Shown: positions 34,171-45,324 of the stretch, one piece after another
Layout of the letters: each line of letters begins with the position of its first letter
Numbering within the stretch: the stretch's first letter is position 1
Notes under the pieces: generated by a model
Seen by the model: only the letters and a program-made list of their open reading frames with translations
Database searches by the model: none
Told to the model about the DNA's origin: nothing
Program-made: the position numbers and the translations under genes
Assembly: GCA_032622095.1 (NCBI GenBank)
Contig: CP136065.1
Location: 246,759,474-246,823,473, forward strand
Direction: 5' to 3'
DNA length: 64,000 nucleotides
Origin: Siphonodentalium dalli
Taxonomy: Eukaryota > Mollusca > Scaphopoda > Gadilida > Siphonodentaliidae

Positions 34171-34397
34171 CTAGAGAAATGATCGGAGTTCTAAGACATT
34201 CAATAGGAATTTTCCAATCTGATTTGTTACCCAGAGTAGGGAGGGGGCTGTGGAAACTGGTACCAGGCATGTATGTTTGTGGAGGCGATCTGTTGTACAA
34301 GGATAATGAACCTAAATTGTGTCAGACTTTTTCTAAGGAAATGGCCTTCTGGCCTAACCTTCTTTTTGGATTAATGGATTAAAGGTACTCAATCCGA

Positions 34398-34975
34398 TTG
34401 GATGGTCCCCATATCATCCAACAATTTTTTTTAAATGCCGCTTCAGTTATCTCAGAATCGATCAATTGGCCAAAAATAATGCTAACCTCGGTCAACTATA
34501 GTATAAAATTGCCCAAACCTGTTATTTATCAACATTTCGTTCAACGAAATCTTGCCGCTTTTGTCAAATATCTGACACTCAAAAGTCACTTGGTTTTAGA
34601 GTTATCCATCTTCATCCTCAATTTGGTCAAGTACTGGTGGTGAACAATAATAGGTTTTTAAAATCTATATTTGATCACTCTGAGCTTGGATGGGTGGGTT
34701 CCTCGACTCGAATCACATTTTTTACCCCGAAGCAAAAGAAATAGTAATTTGTGAGCGTTAATTCGCATTATGCATCTTTAATCCCTCTCAATGCACTGCT
34801 CAATGGCCAAAACATTGTACATGTATAAGGTCTTCGGTGGACCATAACAGTCAAACTTTAAGAACAGTTTCGACCGGGCCTGTTAATATTATTCATAGTA
34901 AAGATTATTGTCATGAAAATAGAAATAGCGCTAAAAAGAGAATAATCAGGGTACAATTGCCAAAAAAAAACAAAA
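34398..34975 (+). pseudogene. Decayed coding region upstream of the KptA gene
   Basis: Open pieces in different frames read like one protein: KLPKPVIYQHFVQRNLAAFV (~34515-34575), then a shift into FRVIHLHPQFGQVLVVNNNR...FFTPKQK (to ~34735), then a shift into a Cys-rich piece CIFNPSQCTAQWPKHCTC (34771-34824) that stays open to 34975. Two frame changes and a stop near 34759 mark decay, or else introns. I do not recognise the family. It may be the upstream part of the gene at 35021. Confidence 0.35.
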
Positions 34976-35020
34976 AATGATCTAACTCAATCCTCTATAT
35001 TTCCAGAGAGTTCTTATTCA

Positions 35021-36406
35021 ATGAAATTAGGGCAGACTCCATCGGCCACATATAATCTTAAAAGGGCCAGGACAACACATCCCGAATACCAGCTACCATC
35101 TCATGCAAAGAAAAGGAAACCTTCGGATGAGAAGATTGAGCGTTTCCTATCTTTGGTGCTTCGATACACTCCACCTGCGGATTGTAGGGTCAGGATTGAC
35201 TCAGAAGGATTTGTGTTGTTACCGGAACTTCTCGAGTGTTCCTCTATGGTCGGAGTTACCTTAAATGATGTGAAGTGGGTGGTGTCCAATTGTTTGAAAC
35301 AAAGGTTCCAGGTGGTGAGTCAGGCAAACGGTACCTGGAAGATTCGTGCTATAGAAGGTCATACCATTGACATGCCAGAACTTGAGCTATTCGAGATTAC
35401 GTCACCGAGTGAGTTAGAGAGGGTTCTTCACAGTACAACGGCATTGGCTTGGCAGAAGATTCGCACCACTGGGTTAAGTAAGATGAAACGTCAGTACATT
35501 CACTTCTCAGTATCTGAGCCTGATGATAATAATATTGTTATTTCGGGAATGAGATCTATCAGCGAAGTTGTCATTTCCATCGACATAGAGATCTGTATGC
35601 AGAATGGCTTGAAGTTTTTTAAGGCCCGGAAAGGTGTGATTTTGTGTCAGGGGAATGAAGACGGGATTATTCCTCCTTGGGGCTTCAAGGAAGTGTACGA
35701 GCGGAAATCATTGAAGCAGCTCAACTTTACGTTGGAATCACCAATCCCGGAATCTACTGCTCTGTTGTCAAATCCTATTCCTAAAGCACTCCGGGACAAA
35801 CGTAAGCGGAGAGTAGTTCGACGCAAAGCTGGCAAGGTGTTATATTCTTGCCCAATAGAGGGCTGTTCCGCAATGTCACAGAAGCTCAAAAGACATGTTT
35901 TGGGGGTTCACGTCTCACGCAAATTATGGGAACCAACCAATGATATGGACTTTTCTGTGATGGCCCCTGTGTACATTTCAGGGTTGGAGGACCTTGTTGT
36001 CATGGCAGAGGGATTGGACTCAGTCGAAATGAGTGATTCGATATATGAAGAAGTTGTGGAATGGATTAATGGTCAGGGCAATATTCCACTGAGCAGCTCT
36101 ATCACTAGTCAGACTTATTTTCGACTCATGGATTTCTTGTGCAACGAGTATCGACATGAAGGTTTTATTCCACCTGAAATTGATCTGTTTCTTCTAAACC
36201 CCATTAACTCTAAGGCATGCCTGGTTCACTGGAGGGCGCTGGTACCCTTACTAAATAAAATCACGGCATCTCAACGTAAATCACTTATTGAAAGAGATTC
36301 TACAGAAGAGACCAGGGATGAGGTATGGAACAAGAGATATGGTGGAAGGATAGAAGAAGTGGAGCAGGGACGAGCAGAAGAGGAGGAGGTCATTGGACTG
36401 TTCTAG
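35021..36406 (+). CDS. Tpt1/KptA RNA 2'-phosphotransferase domain fused to a zinc finger
   Basis: 461 codons without a break. Residues ~38-228 follow the Tpt1/KptA fold, which removes a 2'-phosphate from RNA using NAD+. Motifs are LSLVLRYTP (43-51), GFVLLPELL, KIRAIEGHTID (107-117), VLHSTT (135-140), KRQYIHFS (156-163) and FFKARKGVIL. The usual LRH triplet reads LRY, so a histidine reported as important in yeast Tpt1 is Tyr 49; the Arg residues at 48, 109 and 157 are kept. A basic linker (254-272) leads to a C2H2-like finger with C277, C282, H292 and H297. The last ~150 residues are helical and acidic, unrecognised. The acceptor-like 'tcctctatatttccag' ends at 35006, so this may be a last exon. 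Family members in eukaryotes act in tRNA splicing but lack this fusion. Neighbouring repeats suggest a mobile or formerly mobile gene. Confidence 0.7.
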   Translation: MKLGQTPSATYNLKRARTTHPEYQLPSHAKKRKPSDEKIERFLSLVLRYTPPADCRVRIDSEGFVLLPELLECSSMVGVTLNDVKWVVSNCLKQRFQVVSQANGTWKIRAIEGHTIDMPELELFEITSPSELERVLHSTTALAWQKIRTTGLSKMKRQYIHFSVSEPDDNNIVISGMRSISEVVISIDIEICMQNGLKFFKARKGVILCQGNEDGIIPPWGFKEVYERKSLKQLNFTLESPIPESTALLSNPIPKALRDKRKRRVVRRKAGKVLYSCPIEGCSAMSQKLKRHVLGVHVSRKLWEPTNDMDFSVMAPVYISGLEDLVVMAEGLDSVEMSDSIYEEVVEWINGQGNIPLSSSITSQTYFRLMDFLCNEYRHEGFIPPEIDLFLLNPINSKACLVHWRALVPLLNKITASQRKSLIERDSTEETRDEVWNKRYGGRIEEVEQGRAEEEEVIGLF

Positions 36407-37580
36407 CTGAATGAGTACCGACAAAAGATGGAGAGGAGGATGTTGGACCTGTTCTAGCTAGTCTGGATAAGGGCCAGATTACAATTTGAGATTGGGCAGA
36501 TGGGTCTGTTGCTCCCTGAGGTTTACCTTACCAGAACAGGGACGTAGACATAAAATGGGAGGGTGTTTTGGAGTGGTAACTTTGGTCCAAATTTTCAACA
36601 GTTGGAAATTTGATTTATGAATCATTGGTAGTTGGAAATGAGGTGTTAAAAACGATCTGAAATTGTTCCATAGTTTGAGTTTTCAACCAATAAAGGCGCT
36701 TAAGCTGGAAATTTATAATAAATAACCAGTTGGAAATTTAATTGGTATCAGTTGGTAAATTCCAACACAAGGGGAACTGCAAATGAGTTGAAAATTTTGG
36801 ACTAAAAAGTGAGGGGGGTACAATTGGAAATTCAAGGTTGGACAACCCTACCACCACAAGCTTAACTTTTATTATTTTCTTGCCTTTTTTACTTTTACAG
36901 CGAATATTAAATAGTTGTCGTATAAAAAAATCATTTTTTAAATAATAACAAGAGCTACGCTGGGCCGCCTGGGTGTGGCAAAATATGTCCAGTGTGCTTT
37001 TATGAACTGTACACAAACAAACAATGGCAGTGACACTAAATTGTAGTATTGGAAATGTTACTATGGGTGGACGCTGAATTTACTAAGTCAAATGGACATA
37101 TAAAAAACAAGGTACATGTATGTTAATAGGGCTTGTTGCACCTTTATGAAGTTCATTTATCATTTCATGCAGCCCACACCATCTTGTTGTCTGAGAAATA
37201 TACTTCTGCCAGGCCGCAGGGTATTTTATCATTATTGCAGAACAGAAAACTCACATACCAAATTTGGTTTTGATAAAATAAACCAAAGTTATCCAGAAAC
37301 CTCAAATAATGAAAATTCTAAGTCGAAAAGAGCCATAAGTCAGTAAAAATATTCGGATCGAACCCATATTCAAACTTGACCTGTATTTTGGTCTGAAAAA
37401 CTCACATATCAAATTTAGTTCCGATAAAATAACCCAAACTAAAGTTATCACCTGGAAATCAAAACTGCTAAAGGATGGACGGACAGATAAATCACATAAT
37501 ACAGCCGTTTTTTTCAAATGGGTGTATAAAAATGGGTGTATAAAAATGGGTGTATAAAAATGAAAAATGAGCACACCACT
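36407..37580. other. No gene recognised; repeat remnants
   Basis: From 36537 ('cagggacgtagacataaaatgg') to ~36840 runs a repeat rich in 'cagttggaaattt', related to blocks inside the 7679-9162 element. At ~37240-37450 the bivalve-type 'ctcacataccaaatttggtt' motif occurs twice. Three copies of 'aaatgggtgtata' lie in tandem at 37517-37560. Confidence 0.5.
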
Positions 37581-37585
37581 ATTGA

Positions 37586-37977
37586 CCCTTTACCCAACAA
37601 ACCGGCCAAAACCGGCCAAATAAAGCTTCAACAGCCTAAAATATCTTCGGTCTGTCTCAATAGAACCATACAAATATGGATATCATTGGAACCGGCTCCT
37701 TGACCACATTGTGATAGTTACAGTTATGCCCTGTGCCAATGCATTCTCTTATATATGCGAGTCGACCATAGGTCGCCTCGCATATATAAGAGAATGCACT
37801 GGCCTAAAAAAAATCTTTTTTTAACACTTTTTACCATTTTTTCTTACATTCTTTAACAATTTTATAATTTTTAATGTGTTAAGCCAATGCATTCTCTTAT
37901 ATATGCGAGGCGACCTATGGTCGACTCGCATATATAAGAGAATGCATTGGCACAGTGCCATTCTGTTGGGTAAAGGG
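37586..37977. mobile_element. piggyBac-like MITE, second copy
   Basis: 392 bp, about 97% like 1410-1800 by eye. The ends are CCCTTTACCCAACA and TGTTGGGTAAAGGG; the right flank is TTAA (37978-37981) and the left is TTGA (37582-37585), one base mutated. Hairpins lie at 37737-37801 and 37885-37949. Same orientation as copy 1. Confidence 0.75.
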
Positions 37978-37981
37978 TTAA

Positions 37982-39771
37982 CAGACGCATCGCTATTATT
38001 GAAGCATTAGTCAATAGCGATGTGCTCTCGTTTTCAATTTATATTTTTTTAATTCATATTTTTACTCGCTTTCTTAACGACAAGCCCATGTGGAATTAAA
38101 TTGATGAATATTGATTTTCATGATTTATTTGGCTTGTAATTAGCAATTGGCTTTTTATAATTTCTTCATGTCATATTCTTATATATAGTACCTGCAAATG
38201 TACCCAGTGTTGCATTGGTAAAGTGTGGCAAAATTAAAATTGAAACAGTTACAATAAATTCGAAGTTGGCTTGAATACAAACAGAATAAAAATAAATGAT
38301 ATTTATTAAGGCTATTTATTTCGGCTATTTTGAAAAGAGACAAAAGAAAATTAATTAAGTAATACTTAAGTTCTCTATAAATGAGAAAAATTATATACTT
38401 CTATTCTCACTATAAAAACACCAATTTTACTCTAAACACTCTGAAATAGCATAACCTTGACAACTCTCAATCCAGCAGATACACTACACTGTCATTCTGA
38501 CTTTAGAATATTTAAATCAAACGTACATGCAGAACAAACATGCAATGACAAATTACATAAATTAGCTTGACACATAGGACAAGACAAATAAATATATAAA
38601 CATGCATTGTAAATCAAAGAACAAGGTAAGACAGTTACAACCAAACTGAAATAATGTATTTACCTTTCCGCCCTCAACTGCGAATGCTCCATTGTGGTAA
38701 GCCCAATTCCATGTTTGTGCTGATAAATGTATTTACAATTCTCTCTCCCTGATGGGTGGGTCGGATTATCCAAATGTCAACATCTCTGCCTTGTCCAGGT
38801 AAATTTGAGAATGCCTAAGAATATTAATTTTTGCTGGCAAGGTGTGGCAAGAATTGAACCAGAAGGCAGAAATTTTGTTTTATTAATTACAGGTGAGTGG
38901 ACATGGAAACTCAGGTGTGTCAAAGGTCAAATTATTGAACCACAGGCAAAGAGGTATCAGATATGCCAGGCCCTTGAATTAATTTATTTGCAGACAAATA
39001 GCTCCCCTCACCCTTTCTCAGAGAAGTTTTGGATATGCTTAATAAAATACTTCTCTTCTTACGGCCCTTGCTAATGGCGACGCGAGCGTTGCGATTTCTG
39101 CATCAATGGAATATTCTCGTGTAAATTCCGTGATCCTACACAGGGGGTCGGGCTTCTCTATTGTTTTGCATCTTCAAATGGCAACGTGGCAGTAAGTCAT
39201 TACATATGTTAAAGTATATATAAATAACATAATACGTGACAGCAAGTCATTAAATATGTTAAAGTATCTATAAATATGTGGTCGTTTTCCACAAGGGACT
39301 GTAGACTCATTAGTCTAATTAACACACGTTGAGTCAATGGGACTGAAATAGTCTTGTATGCAATGTCCATCCATATTCCATACGTTGTGTGTGTGTGTTT
39401 TGTATGATGCAGAGTCTTGTTACATAATACTTCATATTTCCGCTATACTATGTTGAATTTGAAATAGCTATTCTATTTCCAACAAATAAACTTGGCAATG
39501 TTTATTGGATTCCACATCCGGTGACTTTGTCTATCTCCATCATTGAAAAACCGAAAACACTGGAGTAAACGCACTGATCACGTCGCTCAATTAGAACAAA
39601 TCATATCCTTGTGATTGACGCTTTGGTTGAGTCACTCGCAGCGGCGTGTGAATACCCCAGTGATATTATGTTTGTCTTAATTGAGCGTTGACGCTGATGT
39701 CGCGTCATTCACGCTAGTGTCACCGTCTGAATAGCCCTTTAGGCAGCATCTCGACAGAGTATCTAGATTAC
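37982..39771. other. No gene recognised
   Basis: Very AT-rich to 38660. A plus-strand open frame at 38727-39074 (115 codons, containing WQGVARIEPEGRNFVLLITG) has no family resemblance and no clear splice sites; I leave it uncalled. Short imperfect duplications 'agtcattacatatgttaaagta' lie at ~39195 and ~39245. Confidence 0.35.
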
Positions 39772-42379
39772 AAAGCGACAGAATATCTAGATTACAGAGC
39801 GTCCCGATAAGGTAAAAGATAAATAGCGTTTGTGTTGTTTCTGTTTGGTAATGCTGATATGACATCATAACATCAAAAGGTGATGTCGGGCAGAGTCCGG
39901 AGTCTCCGGACCCAGCCCATGTTACCCGGAGAGCCGAAATACATACCCATGGCAAATTTCATCACAATCGTTGTAGAAATGTGGATGGAACATACATAGG
40001 AACATATATAGAGACAGGCACACATTTATATATTGAGATTATTTTGAAGTTTCAGTTACATTGTTTAGTCAGAAGTCATGTCATATATTGTGTTTCTCCA
40101 ATGCCTTTCCATTCCACACATGTATGGAATGGCTTAAAACTGACAAGGCACAGGATTTTTCAGTAACATGCTATCATATATAGAGCCCTGCGAATTGGGG
40201 TATTAAGTCGATTCAAATCAGAAATTTCTACGAACAGAATTGAAATACGAATCAAATATATACATATTCTTGGTATAAAGGGGTGGGCGATATAATATTA
40301 TTTAAGTTACTACATACCGGAAGTAACTAAATTACTATGTTACAATACTATTATTCGTACACGATAAGGGATTGCATCTATGGAAACCCTATATAGTGTA
40401 CCGGTACCTGTTTGCATGTGAAGGAATATCATACATATAATGCAATGATCATGGCATAATTCTTTTGGAACATAATATATATATGATCAATATTTTGCTT
40501 GCAGCTTTGAGTTGAAAACATTTGTCCCATTCAACACTACACCTGCATACATATATATAGATGGACAAAGATGAATAACTCTAGAAGTAAAACCTGGACA
40601 CTCCAATGAATGTCCTCATAGTGGTGAACATCCTTACCAAATTTCATTGAGATCCGACAGCATATGATGGTTGAAATATATACTCGGACTGTCAAAAAAA
40701 ACAACATTTCCAGATAAAAAAATATTAATGACTCGAACTGAAAATCCAAATAAAACAATTGAACACTACATTGAATGTCCTCATAGTAGTGAACATCCAT
40801 ACCAAATTTCAATGAGATTCGACAACCTGTTGCTGAGATATGTGGTGTGACGGCCAAAAAACTAACATTTCCTTATAAACATAGATGAATAACTCTAGAA
40901 TGGAAATCCCAAACATAAAGATTGAACACTCCATTGAAAGTCGTCATAGTAGTGAATATCCGTACCAAATTTCATTGACAGCCGTCAACTGGTGGTGGAG
41001 ATATCTTCTTGGATGGACAATAAATATTTCCAGTTAAACAAAAATGAATAACTGGTTGAAATATATGCCCGTCGGACAGACATACCGACAATCGGATAGG
41101 ACGCATGTAATCCAGTATACCCACTATTTCCTTCGGTCATGGGTGTATAGTAAAGATGTTTGGGATTAATTTTAATAGCAGTAGAGTTAAATTTGAAAGT
41201 TTCTTCAACCATTTGTTCTTTTTCACACAGTAAAAGGTAGAGAATAGCGATTCAAATATATTTGAACCCTATAACGTATAGATATTAATCGCTTGACTCT
41301 TTCAACTGTGTTTGTGTATGCACTGTGAGAGTAAGTAAGTGAGTTTTATTTAAGTTGAATTTTAAATGGACCCAAGGCACTTGGAATGAGTAAAGCTGTA
41401 AAATATATATGTCTACAAAAAACATCACCTCTGTGGAGAAATAGATAAATTTTGTTCTAATATTCATGATTGATAGTTCTCCAATAACAAATATTTGTAT
41501 GTTGAAACCATTGTTATGTAAACAGAACTGTTACAGTGATTTGTCAAAAAACTTCGCTAATTGTTTAGTAAGTTCAAATATTTTAGGGTGTCATTTTCAG
41601 GATATTTTTCCAATGCTTTGGAACTTTTCCAATGTTTTTGATTCAAGTTTGGTGTCTTATCAGACTTTTAATAACGGTCTTGACTTGCGAAATAACTTTA
41701 TTGGATAATTCTGAATAATGAAAATAATAACAAAGTCAATCTATTTTTTCATGTACTTAAATATTGTTAAATGTATGCTAAATGTTGATGGCAGTTGTTA
41801 TATGGACTTTTGTGTTATTTCACCCAGTTCAAAGACCCTTGAGTCCCATTAAAACTATAAAACCTAAGTCTTGCCTCAGTTTTATCTTGATTATGTTGTG
41901 GCCTCTCACAGTGCTCTCCTCCAGTCTATTTAAAGACATATTATGCACTTTTTTGGGTACGTGAAACTGATCAGTTAGTATCCAGGCAAAACTGGAGGAA
42001 TGTAGCATTCTACTAACATCACCAAAAATCTAAAGCAAATCGACCATACCACTCCATAGTTTACATCACTTTAAAGACATCTAATTGCTTTTTTCAAACT
42101 GATAATTTATGACTCTGCCACTCTAGACATTTGAAGAATGCACTACTAATCTATTACTGATAAGATATTCAACATCATCTGTGCCCTTTTGTAAAACACA
42201 AAGTCTCAACTGCACAAAATTGTAAACAAACAGTCGTTCAATCGTCCCAACCAAATCACCAATCAACAAATGAGAATGATTTCAACAATGAGACTCTGTG
42301 CCAATGCATTCTCTTATATATGCGAGTCGACCATAGGTCGCCTCGCATATATGAGTCATTATCAATTTTGGCGCATATT

Positions 42380-44604
42380 CTTGTCCTTTGACACTGGCGT
42401 CTTTCAGACAAGATATATGCTGACAAATTATCATTTTATATATGGCCCGCAATGCGTTCTATCAAATACACACCGTATGCATGTCGGGTAGCGGGATATT
42501 AACCCCCTACCCGTCAGCTTTATAGCTGAATTTCGACTAAAAGTCGTGTCCCAATTTCAAAATATCGAGTTTGCTCGTCTGTCTATAGACATTGTTCACA
42601 ATAATTATGAAAACTGTCATGCGTAGTTGAATAATGGTCCTTACTCTAAATGAAAATTAACCGTAGGCTACCAATGTCCGAGATTTCCACATATTTGTTG
42701 CTCGTTACATCTTGTCCCTCAACTCGATGTATCTACTGTAACGAAGATGGATACGAGCAAAATAATAGGACCTCCCTGTCAGCGTCAATGACGTCAATTC
42801 AATTTATTAGAGTGAGAGCACGTGGCATGTTCGAAAGTGGACGCCGATTTGGAATTCGAAGATACAGCGGAGGAAAAATTCGCATCAGGTAGGTGCACCC
42901 ATAACCGTATATTTAAAAAGCGTCTGAAATGTAACGCAAATTTAATCGATATAACAAGGGAGCTCAGTATCGCTAATTCATTTTCATAGAGATGTTTGTG
43001 AGTCATTTCTATTGCCACATTATCTCCCCGCTGAAGGGAGAACTCATTGAGATATTTTGTTATTGATAGTCAATACATATCTCCTGTAACGGTCTACTCC
43101 TGTAACGAAGAAAAGCATTACAGGAAATACCAGTTTTGTTACTGGAAATAGAAATATCACCTTGAGATTAGTCTATGTATAATATGTGTCAAAATTTTAT
43201 GTGGATTTATTATGTAAACTGTCAGGTGACTCATTAGAATTGTATTTAGCCAAACAGTTATGTGTTTAAGATAAACCATTTGTCGGTACCTTGTCACAAT
43301 GTTAAATCATGTTACGGGAGATACTATAATTGTTACGGGAGAAATCAGTTTTGACCAACAATGTAGTAAATTTTGAATAAAGTCTACTTTTAGCCCCTTT
43401 GTCGCATTCCTGCTATCATTGTGATGTGAAGAAACATCATATAATAATAAACGCGACCTCTTCTATATTTGAGTCGCTTCAAATTGTGATTTCGTTACAC
43501 GAAATACACTGCAAGTAACACGATATACGACATGTGTTACATGAATTTTACTACTGTTGTAATAGCAAGGAATCGTGTGTTATTTTGTTTGACGTTTTTT
43601 TTACTGTGTTTAGGTATGTGATAATTAGATGAGTAGCGTGAAATTATTTGAAAATATCGAAATTATACATGCCAATGATACAGTTATATGCACAAATAAG
43701 CAAATATACGTTACAGGAAATACGATTAGTTGTCATTATTTTAGTTTCGGTGTAAGGGGAAAGGATTACCAAATGGTAAGTGTCATTTTTAACTCACATA
43801 CAAATATGTATGTGAGTGTGCTATGGTGAGTAAGCATAGATGTGTTCGTTATATAGTTCCTTTTAAATTCATGATCAGATCGCGTGGTCGTTACATTAAA
43901 TACACAACACGCTACAGGAAAGACCAGAGTGTGTCTGAAGGGTTATTTTGGTGGGGTATTTAAAATTCGCTCGCCAAAATAGCAATAAAAAGTGTCGAAT
44001 TAATGGTATAATACTTTGTTTTGGAGAATTATAATGGAAACCAAACTTTGGCGCACGCATGCACACACACTTGATTAGACGTTACACGAAATACATGTCA
44101 AGATGCCATTGATTTACAACTCGACAAATTCCGTAAGTCGAGTGTGTCCGTGCTCACGAGTAAATATACATTCATATGTGTACATATCGTTTTTGAACAA
44201 GCATGCTTAATATTAGCTGTTTGTCTCTCTGCGTACACTGAATAGCAGTACCAGATCAGACCAGATTATATTTTCGTTACAATAAATACACTCTGCGTTA
44301 CAGGAGACTCCGGCTTTTAATAACTAAATTTATAATATATGGTAAATACAATTTGTTTATAAAGCTAAAGTTATATTTCTACTTTTGCGTTATATTATGT
44401 CACACAATGGAGGAAATCTTCTATAGAAATGAAAAGCCGTAATGCTCAGAGATAACTCTTCATGCGTTACAAGAAAAATCCACCTTGATTGTAAGAGTTT
44501 GGGGCTGGTTAAAACTTAAAAGTACGTTCTTTGTGATACTAATGCCAAACATATATGGTATTCGTAATTTCGTATATTAGTAAACTCGTCCTGATTACTT
44601 TCAG
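42380..44604 (+). other. Transposon 5' flank with motif array and possible non-coding exon
   Basis: No protein family. At least twelve copies of a motif like CGTTACAGGAAATAC or its complement occur (e.g. ~42735, 43083-43150, 43312, 43340, 43491, 43709, 43893, 44082, 44275, 44463). A donor-like CATCAG|GTAGGT at 42889 and an acceptor 'gattactttcag' at 44604 would splice a leader exon onto the gene starting 44607. A short open frame at 42650-42892 ends at this donor. Confidence 0.5.
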
Positions 44605-44606
44605 AT

Positions 44607-45317
44607 ATGGCTATGTCAAATGCTGAGAGACAGAGGAAATTCAGAGCGAATAGAGATAAGGATCCTGAACGGCGATGCTCTTATTTGAACAAACAGAAAT
44701 CAAAGTATAAAGAAGATAAGGAACTGGGAAAAAAGAAATGCAAGAAAGATATGACATCAAGAGAACTGAGGACAGCACGAAAACAATGGAAAGTAAAACA
44801 GAGAAAACAAAGAGAAAAACTAAAGAAAATAAAGCAGATTATAGCATGTACACCACCAGATTCGCCACTGCAAAATCACGAAGAATTTCCGGGCCCGTCT
44901 AGACAGGAAAGACAGAGCAGCAAGCAAAGAATTCGCGAACGATCCAAATGTTATCGGGATAATGTTCGTCTAGAGACCCAGTTATCCATTGAACGAAAGA
45001 AAACAGACCTTTACAAAAAACGATGGCTACGCGCGAGAGAAAATAAACACAATCAGAATGCTACAGACGACACACCACGGACAAAAACAAGAAAACTACT
45101 TGGCCATTTATCAAACAAAACTGTGAAAAAGACACTAGTGTTTCACCACGCACTCGTTGATCAACTGAAAAATAGTTACACATCATCTACGAAGAAATCT
45201 GAGAAGAAGCAGCTGTCGAGAATATTAGCTGGATCGATCGTACGGAAATATCGAATGAAAAGCGTTGCCTTCAAATTGTGCCGTATTGGTGTTCATCATA
45301 AGCTGAAAAAAACATAA
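44607..45317 (+). CDS. Sola2-like transposase N-terminal part (frame 1 of 2)
   Basis: 236 codons, very Lys/Arg-rich. The N-terminus reads AMSNAERQRKFRANRDKDPE followed by KDMTSRELRTARKQWKVKQR, a pattern I know from N-termini of DNA-transposon proteins in cnidarians, fish and arthropods. It is probably a basic DNA-binding region followed by coiled coil (residues 100-150). The start Met is two bases after a splice acceptor (TTTCAG at 44599-44604). The frame ends at TAA (45315) just after a run of seven A (45304-45310). Shifting by one base there continues directly into the downstream frame, so the two were one protein. Confidence 0.7.
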   Translation: MAMSNAERQRKFRANRDKDPERRCSYLNKQKSKYKEDKELGKKKCKKDMTSRELRTARKQWKVKQRKQREKLKKIKQIIACTPPDSPLQNHEEFPGPSRQERQSSKQRIRERSKCYRDNVRLETQLSIERKKTDLYKKRWLRARENKHNQNATDDTPRTKTRKLLGHLSNKTVKKTLVFHHALVDQLKNSYTSSTKKSEKKQLSRILAGSIVRKYRMKSVAFKLCRIGVHHKLKKT

Positions 45318-45324
45318 AAGTAGC

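Noticed and set aside
38727-39074. 115-codon plus-strand frame
   Set aside because: It is the only sizeable frame in an AT-rich gap, but has no recognisable domain and no supporting splice or start context.
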